Assembly (NCBI GenBank): GCA_963701675.1
Contig: OY969623.1
Location: 3,224,001-3,288,000 of the forward strand
From: G963701675 sp963701675
Lineage (GTDB): Bacteria; Planctomycetota; Planctomycetia; Gemmatales; Gemmataceae
DNA: 64,000 nucleotides
Direction of reading: 5' to 3'
Shown here: in pieces, positions 35,906 to 45,396 of the stretch
Numbering within the stretch: position 1 is the stretch's first letter
Layout of the letters: every line of letters begins with the position of its first letter
The notes under the pieces: generated by a model
Told to the model about the DNA's origin: nothing
Seen by the model: the letters and a program-made list of their open reading frames with translations, nothing else
Databases searched by the model: none
Made by a program: the position numbers and the translations under genes

Positions 35906-36936
35906 CGGCGGCGCAAAACGCCCTTCTCGTTGATAAACTCCTCGATCAACGTGTCGGGTTTCAGGTCTTCGCGGAACGGAACCTTGAGCGATTTGGCAAG
36001 CTTGAGAAGTTCTTTCTCGTCCGGGGTCTTTTTTTTGTTTTCCGGTGTCGTGAATCGCATCGGATTCCCGCTTCCAACACCGAACGAGATCGTAACGCGG
36101 TTGTGTCCGTGGTCGAGGCTCAAGGGCAGGTCCGCGATCAGTTTCGCGGAAGCGGTCAATCCTACCAGCTCATTTCCAACCAACTTTAGCCGGCGCTCGG
36201 CGGCCTGCTTCTCGTCTTCGCCTGCTTGAGGTTGGCCGCCGTTGGCGACGATGTCCTGTAGTTTCGTAAGCTCGGAGAGGAGGAGTTCGCGTTTGACATT
36301 TCGGATCGTCTGATCCGTTGCCGGGATGGCGATGTTTATCCGACCCGGTTCCAGATCCACCCAGCGAAAATCGGATTCCGCCGCTTTCTTGATGAGTTGG
36401 ATGGTTTCTTCGTCCACGTTCTTGTCGCGCTTCTCCGGCTCGGCGAGCACCCCGTTGGCAAACTCGGCAATCCATGTGCAGAGGTGTCCGTTCAGCTCAT
36501 CGACGAACTTGTTGGCGTCCCGGATCGTCAATGTCTGATAGGCGCAAAGCTTGCCGGCCGCGTTGCGGAACAGTGCGCCGTTTCGAACGACCAGGTGCCT
36601 TCGCCAAAACTCTTTGACGCGCTGCTGTTCCGGGGTGTCATCCGCGTCGGGGACGAAGCGTTGATGAAGGATCCAATTGTCCCCCAGGCAGAACTCGTCA
36701 CCCTGCGTTACGATCCGGGTAAACTGCTCCGTGGCCTTTTGCAGATCGTCCGCCCCTTTGCCATCGACGCCGAGACCCTCATAAACGAGCAAACCGCGCA
36801 CTTCAGGTACGTTCGATGGGAAGACGAATACCATCGTTTCCCGTTCGAAGTCGACGCAACCGGCGCTGCTGGCGAAGAAAGTGAGAGCTACCGCTGACGA
36901 GATGATGTTTCGAGCGCGCCCGAAAACTAACAACAT
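35902..36936 (-). CDS. Lipoprotein of unknown function
   Basis: A 344-residue protein with an N-terminal hydrophobic segment ending in a lipobox-like FASSAGC, so it should be lipidated and face outside the cytoplasmic membrane. A mid region (FRWVDLEPGRINIAIPATD) and a long C-terminal region have no recognisable family. Its stop overlaps the stop of the CocE-type gene. Confidence 0.65.
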   Translation of the reverse strand: MLLVFGRARNIISSAVALTFFASSAGCVDFERETMVFVFPSNVPEVRGLLVYEGLGVDGKGADDLQKATEQFTRIVTQGDEFCLGDNWILHQRFVPDADDTPEQQRVKEFWRRHLVVRNGALFRNAAGKLCAYQTLTIRDANKFVDELNGHLCTWIAEFANGVLAEPEKRDKNVDEETIQLIKKAAESDFRWVDLEPGRINIAIPATDQTIRNVKRELLLSELTKLQDIVANGGQPQAGEDEKQAAERRLKLVGNELVGLTASAKLIADLPLSLDHGHNRVTISFGVGSGNPMRFTTPENKKKTPDEKELLKLAKSLKVPFREDLKPDTLIEEFINEKGVLRRR

Positions 36937-37275
36937 GGCTCGCCCTCCTTCAAAGGCAACCGCGAACTTCAGGCATCAATAACGTGGACACACTCAATCT
37001 AGCCAATACGATCCGCCGAAGGTGGGTTTATTCCATACAACACGGCCTTGCGGGCCTGGTGACCGTTTTCGCTTCTGGAACTTTTTCATTTCGGACGGAG
37101 TCAGAGCCGGATGCGTAAGCGACGGTTAGAAACAAAAACCGCCGCTTACGCTTCCGGCTCTGCCACGGTTGACACGAGGCACAAAAATTGCTTGGTAAAT
37201 CGGCGGTTTCTGGGTCATACTACCACCGGCCCAACACCGGAACCCCGCGCACCTAATCTCCGGAGAGAATGGCAC
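36937..37275. other. 339-base gap before the FG-GAP gene
   Basis: Contains the palindrome at 37104-37160 and the Shine-Dalgarno CGGAGAG at 37261-37267. An in-frame upstream start at 37111 begins inside the palindrome and encodes a stretch with no protein-like character; the ATG at 37276 is preferred. No promoter is identified with confidence. Confidence 0.55.
37104..37160. repeat. Palindrome, GAGCCGGA...CGTAAGCG family
   Basis: Arms 37104-37127 and 37137-37160 pair over 24 bases with two mismatches around a nine-base loop. The motif resembles a palindrome I associate with intergenic regions of this bacterial group. Confidence 0.7.
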
Positions 37276-38574
37276 ATGCCCCCAACTCAATTGCGCCGTG
37301 TACGGCCTTGCGTCGAACGGCTCGAAAATCGCGATCTACTTAGTTTCTCATCGCCGGTGCCGTACACGGTCGGTCAATTCCCGGCCGGTGCGGCGGTGGC
37401 GGATGTGAACGGAGACGGGCGGCAAGACGTGGCCGTTGCCGTTGAGGATTATCACCGGATCACCGTCATGCTCGGCGACGGCGCTGGTGGTTTCGCCGCG
37501 CCGGTGAGTTTTGGTACCGACCGGTATCCTTACGGGCTTGCCATCGTGGATCTCAACGGCGACAGCAGGCTCGACCTGGTCAGTGCCAATCGAAACAGCA
37601 ACACCATTAGCGTGCTGCTCGGCAACGGCAATGGAACGTTCAAGCGTCGGAATGATTTCGCCGCCGGTATGGCGCCCTCCGTTGTGGCTGCCGGTGACTT
37701 GAACCAGGACGGCCGTATCGATCTGGCGGTCACCAATTGGCTAAACGCTTCGACGGTTGCTGTACTTATCGGCAACGGAACCGGGTCTTTTGGGCAGCCG
37801 ACCTTCTACAGCGTTGGGACCCAGCCACGTGGCGTCGACATTGGCGACCTCAATGGCGACGGCCTTTTGGATCTGACCATTGACAATCGCGGAAGCAAGA
37901 CAGTCAGCGTCCTGTTGAACAGTGGTCCAGGCATTTTTACGACCAAGACCGACGTTGCCATCGGGGCGGCTTCGTCAGGCCATGCGCTCGCCGACGTCAA
38001 CCAAGACTCACGCCTGGACTTAATCGTTGCCAAGGACGGTGGGCGCGTTGGAGTGCTCCTTGGAACCGGTAACGGCTCATTCGCCCCGTTCAGCGATTTC
38101 GCGACCGCCGCCGGAAACGCATGCACGCCGGTCGTCGCGGATTTCAATAGTGATTCTCGTCCTGACATCGCTGCGACGAGTTGCAAAGGCAGCATTCTCA
38201 GCGTGCTGTTGAACAATGGAGATGGAACTTTCGAAGCGCCACTTAGCATTTCAGCGGCCATGAAGGCTCAGGGACTCGCCGCGGGGGACTTCAACGGCGA
38301 CGGATTCCCCGACCTGGTCGTGACGGATCAAGCAACGGGGACGGCGAATGTCCTATTGAACGACGCCGCCTGGACCGAACCAATCGAACCACCTGGAAAT
38401 CCTCCAACAAGTAGCGAGCATCCGGTAGAGCCACCCTCGCCACCCAGCGGAGGCCACGAGACCCCCAGCCACGTAGTCCCGGCCGCGAAGAGTGGAAAGT
38501 TCAACAACTCACAGCTCAAGCGTCCGAAACCGGCGACATTCATGAACGAGATCTTCGATAATCCGCCCGGGTAA
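37276..38574 (+). CDS. FG-GAP/VCBS-repeat exported protein
   Basis: A 432-residue protein. The N-terminus has the planctomycete export motif CVERLENRDLLSFS (about residues 11-24). The body is six or seven FG-GAP repeats with calcium-type loops (DVNGDGRQDVAVA, DLNGDSRLDLVSA, DLNQDGRIDLAVT, DFNGDGFPDLVVT), forming a beta-propeller as in integrin alpha chains. The C-terminal 60 residues are Pro-rich. A calcium-dependent surface role is inferred. Confidence 0.85.
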   Translation: MPPTQLRRVRPCVERLENRDLLSFSSPVPYTVGQFPAGAAVADVNGDGRQDVAVAVEDYHRITVMLGDGAGGFAAPVSFGTDRYPYGLAIVDLNGDSRLDLVSANRNSNTISVLLGNGNGTFKRRNDFAAGMAPSVVAAGDLNQDGRIDLAVTNWLNASTVAVLIGNGTGSFGQPTFYSVGTQPRGVDIGDLNGDGLLDLTIDNRGSKTVSVLLNSGPGIFTTKTDVAIGAASSGHALADVNQDSRLDLIVAKDGGRVGVLLGTGNGSFAPFSDFATAAGNACTPVVADFNSDSRPDIAATSCKGSILSVLLNNGDGTFEAPLSISAAMKAQGLAAGDFNGDGFPDLVVTDQATGTANVLLNDAAWTEPIEPPGNPPTSSEHPVEPPSPPSGGHETPSHVVPAAKSGKFNNSQLKRPKPATFMNEIFDNPPG

Positions 38575-38680
38575 CCTAGATCCAGGCGACGTCCACCTTA
38601 TTCCACGCGCCGGGTTTCTGTTCACGCTGCATTCCGCTATACTCACGACGTTTCACCCTAACGAGCGGGAGTAACGTCTC

Positions 38681-39838
38681 ATGCCTGAAGCCGTAATCAT
38701 CGAAGCTGTCCGCACGCCATTCGGCCGACGAGGAGGCGCCTTCATGGATGTGCGGCCGGACCGGTTATTGGCGCACGCATTGCGCGCCGTCGTTGAGCGG
38801 GCACATCTCGATCCGGCAAAAGTCGAAGATGTCATCGATGGCACCGTCACACAAATTGATGAGCAAGGGGCCAACATCGGCCGGCTCGGGACACTTCTCG
38901 CTGGATTCCCCGTGCGGGTGCCGGCCGTTTCGCTGAACCGCATGTGCGGCTCGAGCCAACAAGCGGTGCATTTCGCGGCACAAGCAGTGGCGGCCGGCGA
39001 CATGAACTACGCCATCGGCGCCGGCGTCGAAAGCATGACCCGAGTTCCAATGGCGGCGGACATCGGCGGCAGCTACGACAAAGTGAACCCGGAGTTACGC
39101 AACCGGTACGAACTGCTTCACCAGGGCGAGAGCGCGGAACGCGTCGCCGCCAAATGGGGAATATCCCGGTCCGAAGTAGATGCATTTGCCGCGGAGAGTC
39201 ATCGCCGAGCGGCGGACGCCGCCCGTGCGGGCCGAAACAAGGAGATTGTGCCACTTTCAACGACGAATGCCGCAGGGCAAGCCGTAACTTTATCTCGCGA
39301 CGAAGGGATTCGAGATGTTGTGGACGCAAAGAAAATGGCGGCCCTGCCTACGGTTTTCCGCCCGACCGGAAACGGCGTTGTCACGGCGGCGAACTCCAGC
39401 CAGATCTCAGATGGCGCCGCAGCGGTGCTGGTTGGAAATCGAGAGATTGCCGCCGCCGATGGAGTTCGAACTCGAGCGCGATTACGGGCGCGCGTCGTAC
39501 TCGGCGACGATCCGTCCATGCAGCTCACGGCCGTCATGCCGGCGACACGGTTGGCGTTGGAAAGAGCTCGGCTGACCATCCAAGACCTCGATTGGATTGA
39601 AATCAACGAGGCATTTGCCACGATCGTTCTGGCCTGGGCACACGAGTTTCGGCCCGATATGAATAAGCTCAACCCGTGGGGTGGCGCCATCGCACACGGA
39701 CACCCCTTGGGCGCCACCGGGGCCGGATTGATGGCCAAGATGCTTACCGGACTGGAAACGACCGGCGGGACTCTCGGTTTGCAGGTCATGTGCATCGGTC
39801 ACGGGATGTCAACCGCAACGGTCATTGAAAGAATCTAA
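38681..39838 (+). CDS. Thiolase-family acyl-CoA acetyltransferase
   Basis: A 385-residue thiolase with the acyl-enzyme Cys89 in NRMCGSSQQA, NEAFATIV and the C-terminal GGAIAHGHPLGATGA and MCIGHGMS. Degradative or biosynthetic direction cannot be told from sequence. It is followed 14 bases later by a short-chain dehydrogenase, so the two probably act in one pathway, such as fatty-acid or ketone metabolism. Confidence 0.92.
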   Translation: MPEAVIIEAVRTPFGRRGGAFMDVRPDRLLAHALRAVVERAHLDPAKVEDVIDGTVTQIDEQGANIGRLGTLLAGFPVRVPAVSLNRMCGSSQQAVHFAAQAVAAGDMNYAIGAGVESMTRVPMAADIGGSYDKVNPELRNRYELLHQGESAERVAAKWGISRSEVDAFAAESHRRAADAARAGRNKEIVPLSTTNAAGQAVTLSRDEGIRDVVDAKKMAALPTVFRPTGNGVVTAANSSQISDGAAAVLVGNREIAAADGVRTRARLRARVVLGDDPSMQLTAVMPATRLALERARLTIQDLDWIEINEAFATIVLAWAHEFRPDMNKLNPWGGAIAHGHPLGATGAGLMAKMLTGLETTGGTLGLQVMCIGHGMSTATVIERI

Positions 39839-39852
39839 CAAGGAATTCATTG

Positions 39853-40620
39853 ATGCAGATTCAAGACCGCGTTTTCCTCGTGACGGGTGGTAGTTCAGGC
39901 CTCGGAGCGGCGTGCGTTCGCATGCTGGCCGGGGGAGGCGGTAAGGCGATCATTGCCGACGTAAACGAGGCAGCCGGCGAGGCACTGGCCAAGGAGTACG
40001 CCGGCAGATGCCGATTCGTGCGCTCTGATGTCACCGACGAATCCAGCGTGCAAAATGCGGTCGCGACGGCGGCGCAATCGTTCGGCGGATTGCACGGCGT
40101 CGTCAATTGTGCCGGAATCGCCATTGCCGAAAAGGTGCTGGGCAAAGCCGGACCGCATCCCCTCGCATCGTTCTCGAAGGTAATCAACATCAACCTGGTC
40201 GGAACCTTCAATGTGATTCGGTTGGCATCGGCGGTCATGAGCCAGGGACAGCCGAATGCCGCCGGAGAGCGCGGGGTGATCGTCAACACGGCGTCTGTGG
40301 CGGCCTTTGATGGCCAAATCGGCCAAGTCGCCTATTCCGCCTCGAAGGGCGGAGTCGTGGGAATGACACTGCCCATCGCGCGCGAACTGGCACGGTTTGG
40401 AATTCGCATCATGACGATTGCCCCGGGGATTTTTGACACGGCACTACTCGCCGGCCTTCCCGAACCGGCGCGCATCTCGCTTGGGCAACAAGTCCCGTTC
40501 CCGTCCCGCCTGGGCCGACCCGATGAGTATGCGGCACTGGTGAAGCACATCATCGAGAACGAAATGTTGAACGGAGAGGTGATTCGACTCGACGGCGCCA
40601 TGCGTATGGCGCCGAAGTAA
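39853..40620 (+). CDS. Short-chain dehydrogenase, 3-hydroxyacyl-CoA type
   Basis: A 255-residue SDR with the NAD motif TGGSSGLG, NCAG at residue 82 or so, the catalytic Ser in NTASVAAFDGQIGQ and YSASKGG, and APGIFDTALL. The closest theme is the HSD10-like 3-hydroxyacyl-CoA dehydrogenase. ATG at 39853 is preferred over TTG at 39850; AAGGAA lies upstream. Its position right after the thiolase supports a role in acyl-CoA oxidation. Confidence 0.9.
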   Translation: MQIQDRVFLVTGGSSGLGAACVRMLAGGGGKAIIADVNEAAGEALAKEYAGRCRFVRSDVTDESSVQNAVATAAQSFGGLHGVVNCAGIAIAEKVLGKAGPHPLASFSKVININLVGTFNVIRLASAVMSQGQPNAAGERGVIVNTASVAAFDGQIGQVAYSASKGGVVGMTLPIARELARFGIRIMTIAPGIFDTALLAGLPEPARISLGQQVPFPSRLGRPDEYAALVKHIIENEMLNGEVIRLDGAMRMAPK

Positions 40621-40910
40621 ACGGCGCTTTGGGTGCGACACTCGGCTCACCGACCCACTGTACCAACGATGTGTGAGTATCGGTCGTTGTTCGGCGCTTT
40701 CTGACATTGCACGGCACATCTTGCGATTCAGAAATGGCACGCGTTTGCGTTGTCGGACACAGGGCACTGGGCCAAACTCGTAAATCTCTTGGGCCAGTGG
40801 ACTCTTGGCACGGGATTTGAGGCGCTTTCGTTTTTCGCTTGAATTCTCCTTCTCCCGGGCATAGCATCGCAATTGACCGCACGCCATGCGTTCGTTCCGC
40901 CGGAGGTTAG

Positions 40911-42863
40911 ATGAACAAGACTTCGCGTCGCAATTCGCATCATCACCAGCACCGGCGATGGCGCTATCGACCTTTCATGGAGCTTCTGGAACGGCGGATC
41001 GTGTTTGCCTCCGACTTCGGCGACGCGCCGCTGCCGTACAAGACCCTGCTGGCCGAGGGCGGGGCCGAGCACGTCGCCACCGGTCCGACGCTGGGCGCGA
41101 CCCGCGATACGGAAGCCGACGGTGTGCACTCAACCGGCGCGAACGGCGACGACACCACGGGCGGCGACGACGAAGACGGCGTGACATTCGGCACCATCCG
41201 CGCCGGCGCGCTTGGCGCCACGGCGACGGTAAACGTGCAGGGCGGCCCCGCCAAGCTGGATGCGTGGATTGATTTCAATGGCGATGGTTCCTGGGGTGGG
41301 CCAGGGGAGCAGATCGCCGATACCGTGGCGGTGGCTACGGGTGACAACGTGATCTCGTTCGACGTTCCAAGCTGGGCCCAGGATGGCAGGGCCTATGCCC
41401 GGTTCCGGCTGAACACGTCCGGCGATCTCGGCGTGGGCAGTGTCGCGACGGATGGCGAGGTCGAGGATTTCGCCGTGAAGGTTCAACCGCCGAAGCCAGC
41501 CTGTGGATGTTTTACGGGGAACACCATAGGGACCGATGCGGATCTCGCAATAACGGTGTTCGCCGCGGACGTCGACAGCGACGGCGATACGGACGCACTC
41601 TCCGCGTCCGAGTGGGACGACAAGATCGCCTGGTACGAAAACGACGGGAACGGGAGTTTCACTCCCCACACGATCACTGCCGCGGCGAACGGTGCTCGGA
41701 GCGTGTTCGCCGAGGATCTGGATGGCGACGGCGACACCGACATCTTGTCCGCATCAAGCTTTGACAAACTGATCACATGGTACGAGAACGACGGCGGCCA
41801 GAACTTCATCACTCACACGATCGGCATCGGCGGTAGCGGTGTCCGTAGCGTCAGCGCCGCGGACATGGATAACGACGGCGACAACGACATCCTTTTCGCG
41901 GCCTTTGGCGATGACAAAATCAGCTGGTATCAGAACGACGGTCAACAGCAGTTCGTCGCCCATACCATTACGACCGCCGCGGACGGCGCTCAAAGTGCCT
42001 ACGCGGCGGACGTCGATGGCGATGGTGATATGGACGTTCTGTCCGCGTCCGGCTCCGATGACAAGATCGCCTGGTACGAAAACGACGGCAACCAGAACTT
42101 CACCCCTCATACCATCAGCACGGCTGCGGACAATGCCATTAGCGTCTTCGCGGCCGACGTGGACGGCGACGGCGATACCGATATCCTTTCCGCGTCCTGG
42201 GGTGATCATAAGATCGCTTGGTACGAAAACGACGGCAACGAAAACTTCACCGCGTACACCATCACCGAATTCGCACTTCATGCCTGGAGCGTGTACGCGG
42301 CGGATGTGGACGGCGACGGCGACACGGACGTTTTGTCCGCATCCTCCACGGAGGATAAGATCGCGTGGTATGAGAACGACGGTAGCCAGAACTTCACTAC
42401 TCACGTCGTCAGCACTACCGCGAATGGGGCCATTAGTGCAATCGCGGCGGACATTGATGGCGACGCCGACTTGGACGTGCTCTCCGCATCTTACTGGGAC
42501 GACAAGATCGCCTGGTACGAGAACCTGTTTCGTCCCCACGGTAACGGTCCTGTCACGCCGCAAGCCGACCCTGTTGGCCCACCCATCGTGCCGATCCCTC
42601 CGCCGCCAGGCCCTGCACCGATTACGGCCGCCGCCGAGTCCATCCCCGCGACGTTACATCCGCGACTCCCCGCCCCGGCCGACCACACCATCCGCGACCA
42701 GGCGTTCGTCGCCCTCCCCGCGGCGCCGGCCATGAAGCCGCGCCTGGCGGCCATCAAGCGCTTGGCGGGTGTGCCGTGGCAAGACACGGTTCTGTCGCCC
42801 GAAGCGTGGGAAATCAGCGCAACGACGCCGTCTTGGGTTGAGGCAATCTTGCGGGAGGGATAG
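40911..42863 (+). CDS. GEVED-domain and FG-GAP-repeat exported protein
   Basis: A 650-residue protein. The N-terminus (PFMELLERRIVFAS) is a variant of the export motif. A GEVED domain follows to residue 195 or so, with the signature DGEVEDFAV. Next are seven tandem repeats of about 49 residues, from 41551 to 42528, each with a DVDGDGDTD-type calcium loop and IAWYENDG. The C-terminal 110 residues are Pro/Ala-rich. Start supported by GGAGGT. A surface adhesion or structural role is inferred. Confidence 0.88.
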   Translation: MNKTSRRNSHHHQHRRWRYRPFMELLERRIVFASDFGDAPLPYKTLLAEGGAEHVATGPTLGATRDTEADGVHSTGANGDDTTGGDDEDGVTFGTIRAGALGATATVNVQGGPAKLDAWIDFNGDGSWGGPGEQIADTVAVATGDNVISFDVPSWAQDGRAYARFRLNTSGDLGVGSVATDGEVEDFAVKVQPPKPACGCFTGNTIGTDADLAITVFAADVDSDGDTDALSASEWDDKIAWYENDGNGSFTPHTITAAANGARSVFAEDLDGDGDTDILSASSFDKLITWYENDGGQNFITHTIGIGGSGVRSVSAADMDNDGDNDILFAAFGDDKISWYQNDGQQQFVAHTITTAADGAQSAYAADVDGDGDMDVLSASGSDDKIAWYENDGNQNFTPHTISTAADNAISVFAADVDGDGDTDILSASWGDHKIAWYENDGNENFTAYTITEFALHAWSVYAADVDGDGDTDVLSASSTEDKIAWYENDGSQNFTTHVVSTTANGAISAIAADIDGDADLDVLSASYWDDKIAWYENLFRPHGNGPVTPQADPVGPPIVPIPPPPGPAPITAAAESIPATLHPRLPAPADHTIRDQAFVALPAAPAMKPRLAAIKRLAGVPWQDTVLSPEAWEISATTPSWVEAILREG

Positions 42864-42886
42864 AATCTCGTATACGAGGTTTAGTC

Positions 42887-43108
42887 ATGCACACGGTGTA
42901 CATCAAGTTCCACACGGAGCAAGATCGGGCGCGCGGCTTCTACGAGCTTGCGACTCGCGCGCGGATCAGCAGCTTTCCAGGCGAGGTTTACCAAGTCCCC
43001 ATCGAGTCGCTTCGACGCTTGGATGACCAGCAAATTGGTTATCGGCGAGCCACGGATTCGGAGGCGGATAACGCGTCTCGCACCGCCGCAATCGGCACGT
43101 CGTGTTGA
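42887..43108 (+). CDS. Small protein of unknown function
   Basis: A 73-residue protein, MHTVYIKFHTEQDRARGFYEL..., of mixed alpha/beta type. Its last 24 codons overlap the end of the CoA-transferase gene on the opposite strand. The sequence reads as a real protein rather than a shadow, since the N-terminal two thirds lie outside that gene. Confidence 0.55.
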   Translation: MHTVYIKFHTEQDRARGFYELATRARISSFPGEVYQVPIESLRRLDDQQIGYRRATDSEADNASRTAAIGTSC

Positions 43109-43902
43109 ACGCCCCACGCCTCCCACTCGGCCGCAGTCCGTTTGGAGAAGACATCTTGAAAGTCTTCGTATTGCAAGCCCGGCGGTTGGAGTTTCGCCTG
43201 TAACGTTTGCCAGAACCGCGGCTCTAATGCCGCGACGGCGATCCATCCGTCCTTCGCGCGGTAGAGATTATACCCCGGAAACGCACCGCCCAGGACGCCG
43301 TCGGGAGTGGTGAGGGCCCGCCGGAACGGATCGGCAAACGTTTCGGCGGCTTTTCCGAGGCTAACACAGGCAAAACCGCTCCCCTGTCCACGTTCGCGCG
43401 CGAAAAGCAACGCCAGAGCAACCGAGACAGCCTCCTGCGCCCCACCGATATCGGCCAGACACGTCCGCGGTAACTTCGGCGGGTCGAGCAACCCGACGCC
43501 CGCCTGATACGTCAAATCATGGCCGGGGACTTGATCCATCGGGGGGAAATAACCGACGATGGCAACTTGACTCAACTTGGGGAAACGACCATGCAAAACA
43601 TCCCATGACAATCCGAGCCGCTCCAGCGCAGAAAGCCGGGACGCCGTTACGAAAAGGTCCGCATTCTCGAGGTAGATGTCCAGCCGGCTTCGATTTTCAG
43701 TAGCCTTCAAGTCCAACCGGTGAACCTCGGCCCCGTGATGAAGCTCTTCATACCAATCGGGTCGGGCGTGGTGCAGCGCGTCGCCGGCCGGCGGTTCGAC
43801 TTTCACGGCCGAGGCGCCAAGCTCCAGCAAACGCGCGACCGCCAACGGTCCCGGCAGATTGCAGGCGATGGACACGACATGGATGCCGCGCAATGGCTTC
43901 AT
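43039..43902 (-). CDS. Class III CoA-transferase family protein (short)
   Basis: A 287-residue protein with KPLRGIHVVSIACNLPGPLAVARLL near the start (split over residues 2-26), the family's ELGASAVKVEPPAGD and the catalytic-site phrase GHDLTYQAGVGLLD. Family III enzymes move CoA between organic acids and act in racemisation or degradation. It is shorter than most (about 380-400), with the loss in the C-terminal half. ATG at 43902 is chosen over one at 43950. The asnS gene is divergent, 96 bases away. Confidence 0.8.
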   Translation of the reverse strand: MKPLRGIHVVSIACNLPGPLAVARLLELGASAVKVEPPAGDALHHARPDWYEELHHGAEVHRLDLKATENRSRLDIYLENADLFVTASRLSALERLGLSWDVLHGRFPKLSQVAIVGYFPPMDQVPGHDLTYQAGVGLLDPPKLPRTCLADIGGAQEAVSVALALLFARERGQGSGFACVSLGKAAETFADPFRRALTTPDGVLGGAFPGYNLYRAKDGWIAVAALEPRFWQTLQAKLQPPGLQYEDFQDVFSKRTAAEWEAWGVQHDVPIAAVRDALSASESVARR

Positions 43903-43998
43903 GGCAATGATGTCAGAGGGCTGGACACTAAAGACCCCACTAGAATACACCGTGAAAACCGACTTGATTATCTTTTGTTTGCTCGAAGCGAGGAATCA

Positions 43999-45390
43999 AT
44001 GGAAAAACTCTCCGTCGCACTTGCCCGTTCACCTGAGTCCGTGGGCCGCACGGCGATCATTCAAGGTTGGGTGCGCACCCGCCGAGATTCGAAAGGCGGT
44101 TTCAGCTTCGTCGAAGTGAACGACGGATCGTGTTTTGGAAACGTGCAAGTCGTGGTCGACGGTAAGCTGCCGAACTACGAAAGCGACATCAAAAAGCTGA
44201 CCACGGGTTCAAGCATAACCATCGTCGGTGAAGTCCGGGCGTCACCGGCAAAAGGGCAAGCGACGGAGGTTCACGCCACCAGCGTGACCGTCCACGGCGG
44301 CGCCGACGCCGACACCTATCCGCTACAGAAAAAAGGCCACACCTTCGAGTTCTTGCGAACTATTGCCCACCTGCGTCCCCGATCCAACACATTCGGCGCC
44401 GTCGCTCGAGTGCGAAATTGCGTCTGTCGCTCCATCCATGACTTTTTCCAGGAACAAGGCTTCCTCTATGTGCATCCGCCGATCATCACGGCGAGCGATT
44501 GCGAAGGAGCTGGGCAGATGTTCAAAGTGACGACGCTCGATCTCATGAACATCTCCCGACAAGCCGGCGCCGTTGACTTCGCACAGGACTTCTTCGGCAA
44601 ACCAGCCTTCCTTACCGTTAGCGGACAGCTCGAAGCCGAGGTTTTCGCCTGTGCATTGGGGAAAGTCTACACCTTCGGGCCCACCTTTCGCGCGGAGAAC
44701 TCCAACACGTCGCGCCACCTCGCCGAGTTTTGGATGGTTGAACCCGAAATGGCGTTCTACGAGTTGACCGATAACATGGATCTCGCCGAGGCGTTCCTGA
44801 AGCGCATTTTTCGTGATGTTCTCGATCGCTGTGCGGACGACATGAAGTTCTTTGTCGAACGGATAGACAAATCCGCGATTTCCACCCTCGAAGGAATAGT
44901 CCACAACGAGTTTGTTCGCCTCTCATATACCGAAGCGATCGACCATCTGCAAAAGTCCGGGCAGACGTTTGAGTTCCCTATATCATGGGGCACCGATCTG
45001 CAGGCCGAGCACGAGCGCTACCTGACGGAGCAGGCGTTCAAAAAGCCGGTCATTCTTTACGATTACCCGGCCAAGATCAAATCGTTCTACATGCGATTGA
45101 ATGACGACGGGAAGACCGTTCGCGCGATGGACGTACTCGTTCCGCGTGTCGGAGAAATCATCGGCGGGAGTCAGCGTGAAGAACGGCTTGACGTGCTTGA
45201 GAATCGCATGAAGGAAATGGAGCTCGATCCGGCAGCTTATTGGTGGTATCTCGACCTAAGGCGCTATGGCACCGTGCCGCATTCGGGTTTCGGGTTGGGG
45301 CTTGAACGAACCGTTCAGTTCGCAACCGGGATGGGCAACATACGCGACGTGATTCCATTCCCTCGGACCCCCGGCAATGCGGAGTTTTGA
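43999..45390 (+). CDS. asnS: Asparaginyl-tRNA synthetase
   Basis: A class II synthetase of 463 residues, the normal length. It has the N-terminal OB-fold (IIQGWVRTRRDSKGGFSFVEVNDGS split across residues 19-43), class II motif 2 (GPTFRAENSNTSRHLAEFW) and motif 3 (GFGLGLERTVQF). It attaches asparagine to tRNA(Asn). The start at 43999 follows GCGAGGA; the longer frame upstream is the shadow of the neighbouring gene. Stops are convergent with the sensor kinase, seven bases apart. Confidence 0.97.
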   Translation: MEKLSVALARSPESVGRTAIIQGWVRTRRDSKGGFSFVEVNDGSCFGNVQVVVDGKLPNYESDIKKLTTGSSITIVGEVRASPAKGQATEVHATSVTVHGGADADTYPLQKKGHTFEFLRTIAHLRPRSNTFGAVARVRNCVCRSIHDFFQEQGFLYVHPPIITASDCEGAGQMFKVTTLDLMNISRQAGAVDFAQDFFGKPAFLTVSGQLEAEVFACALGKVYTFGPTFRAENSNTSRHLAEFWMVEPEMAFYELTDNMDLAEAFLKRIFRDVLDRCADDMKFFVERIDKSAISTLEGIVHNEFVRLSYTEAIDHLQKSGQTFEFPISWGTDLQAEHERYLTEQAFKKPVILYDYPAKIKSFYMRLNDDGKTVRAMDVLVPRVGEIIGGSQREERLDVLENRMKEMELDPAAYWWYLDLRRYGTVPHSGFGLGLERTVQFATGMGNIRDVIPFPRTPGNAEF

Positions 45391-45396
45391 CGATCC

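Noticed and set aside
41551..42528. Tandem repeat that could be mistaken for a CRISPR array
   Set aside because: The 147-base period is in frame and encodes calcium-loop repeats; there are no identical short repeats with unique spacers and no cas genes.
41754..42563. Minus-strand open frame of 269 codons in the FG-GAP repeat gene
   Set aside because: It is a shadow of the repeated DVDGDGDTD coding region; its own sequence is a repeat of low-complexity Val/Arg.
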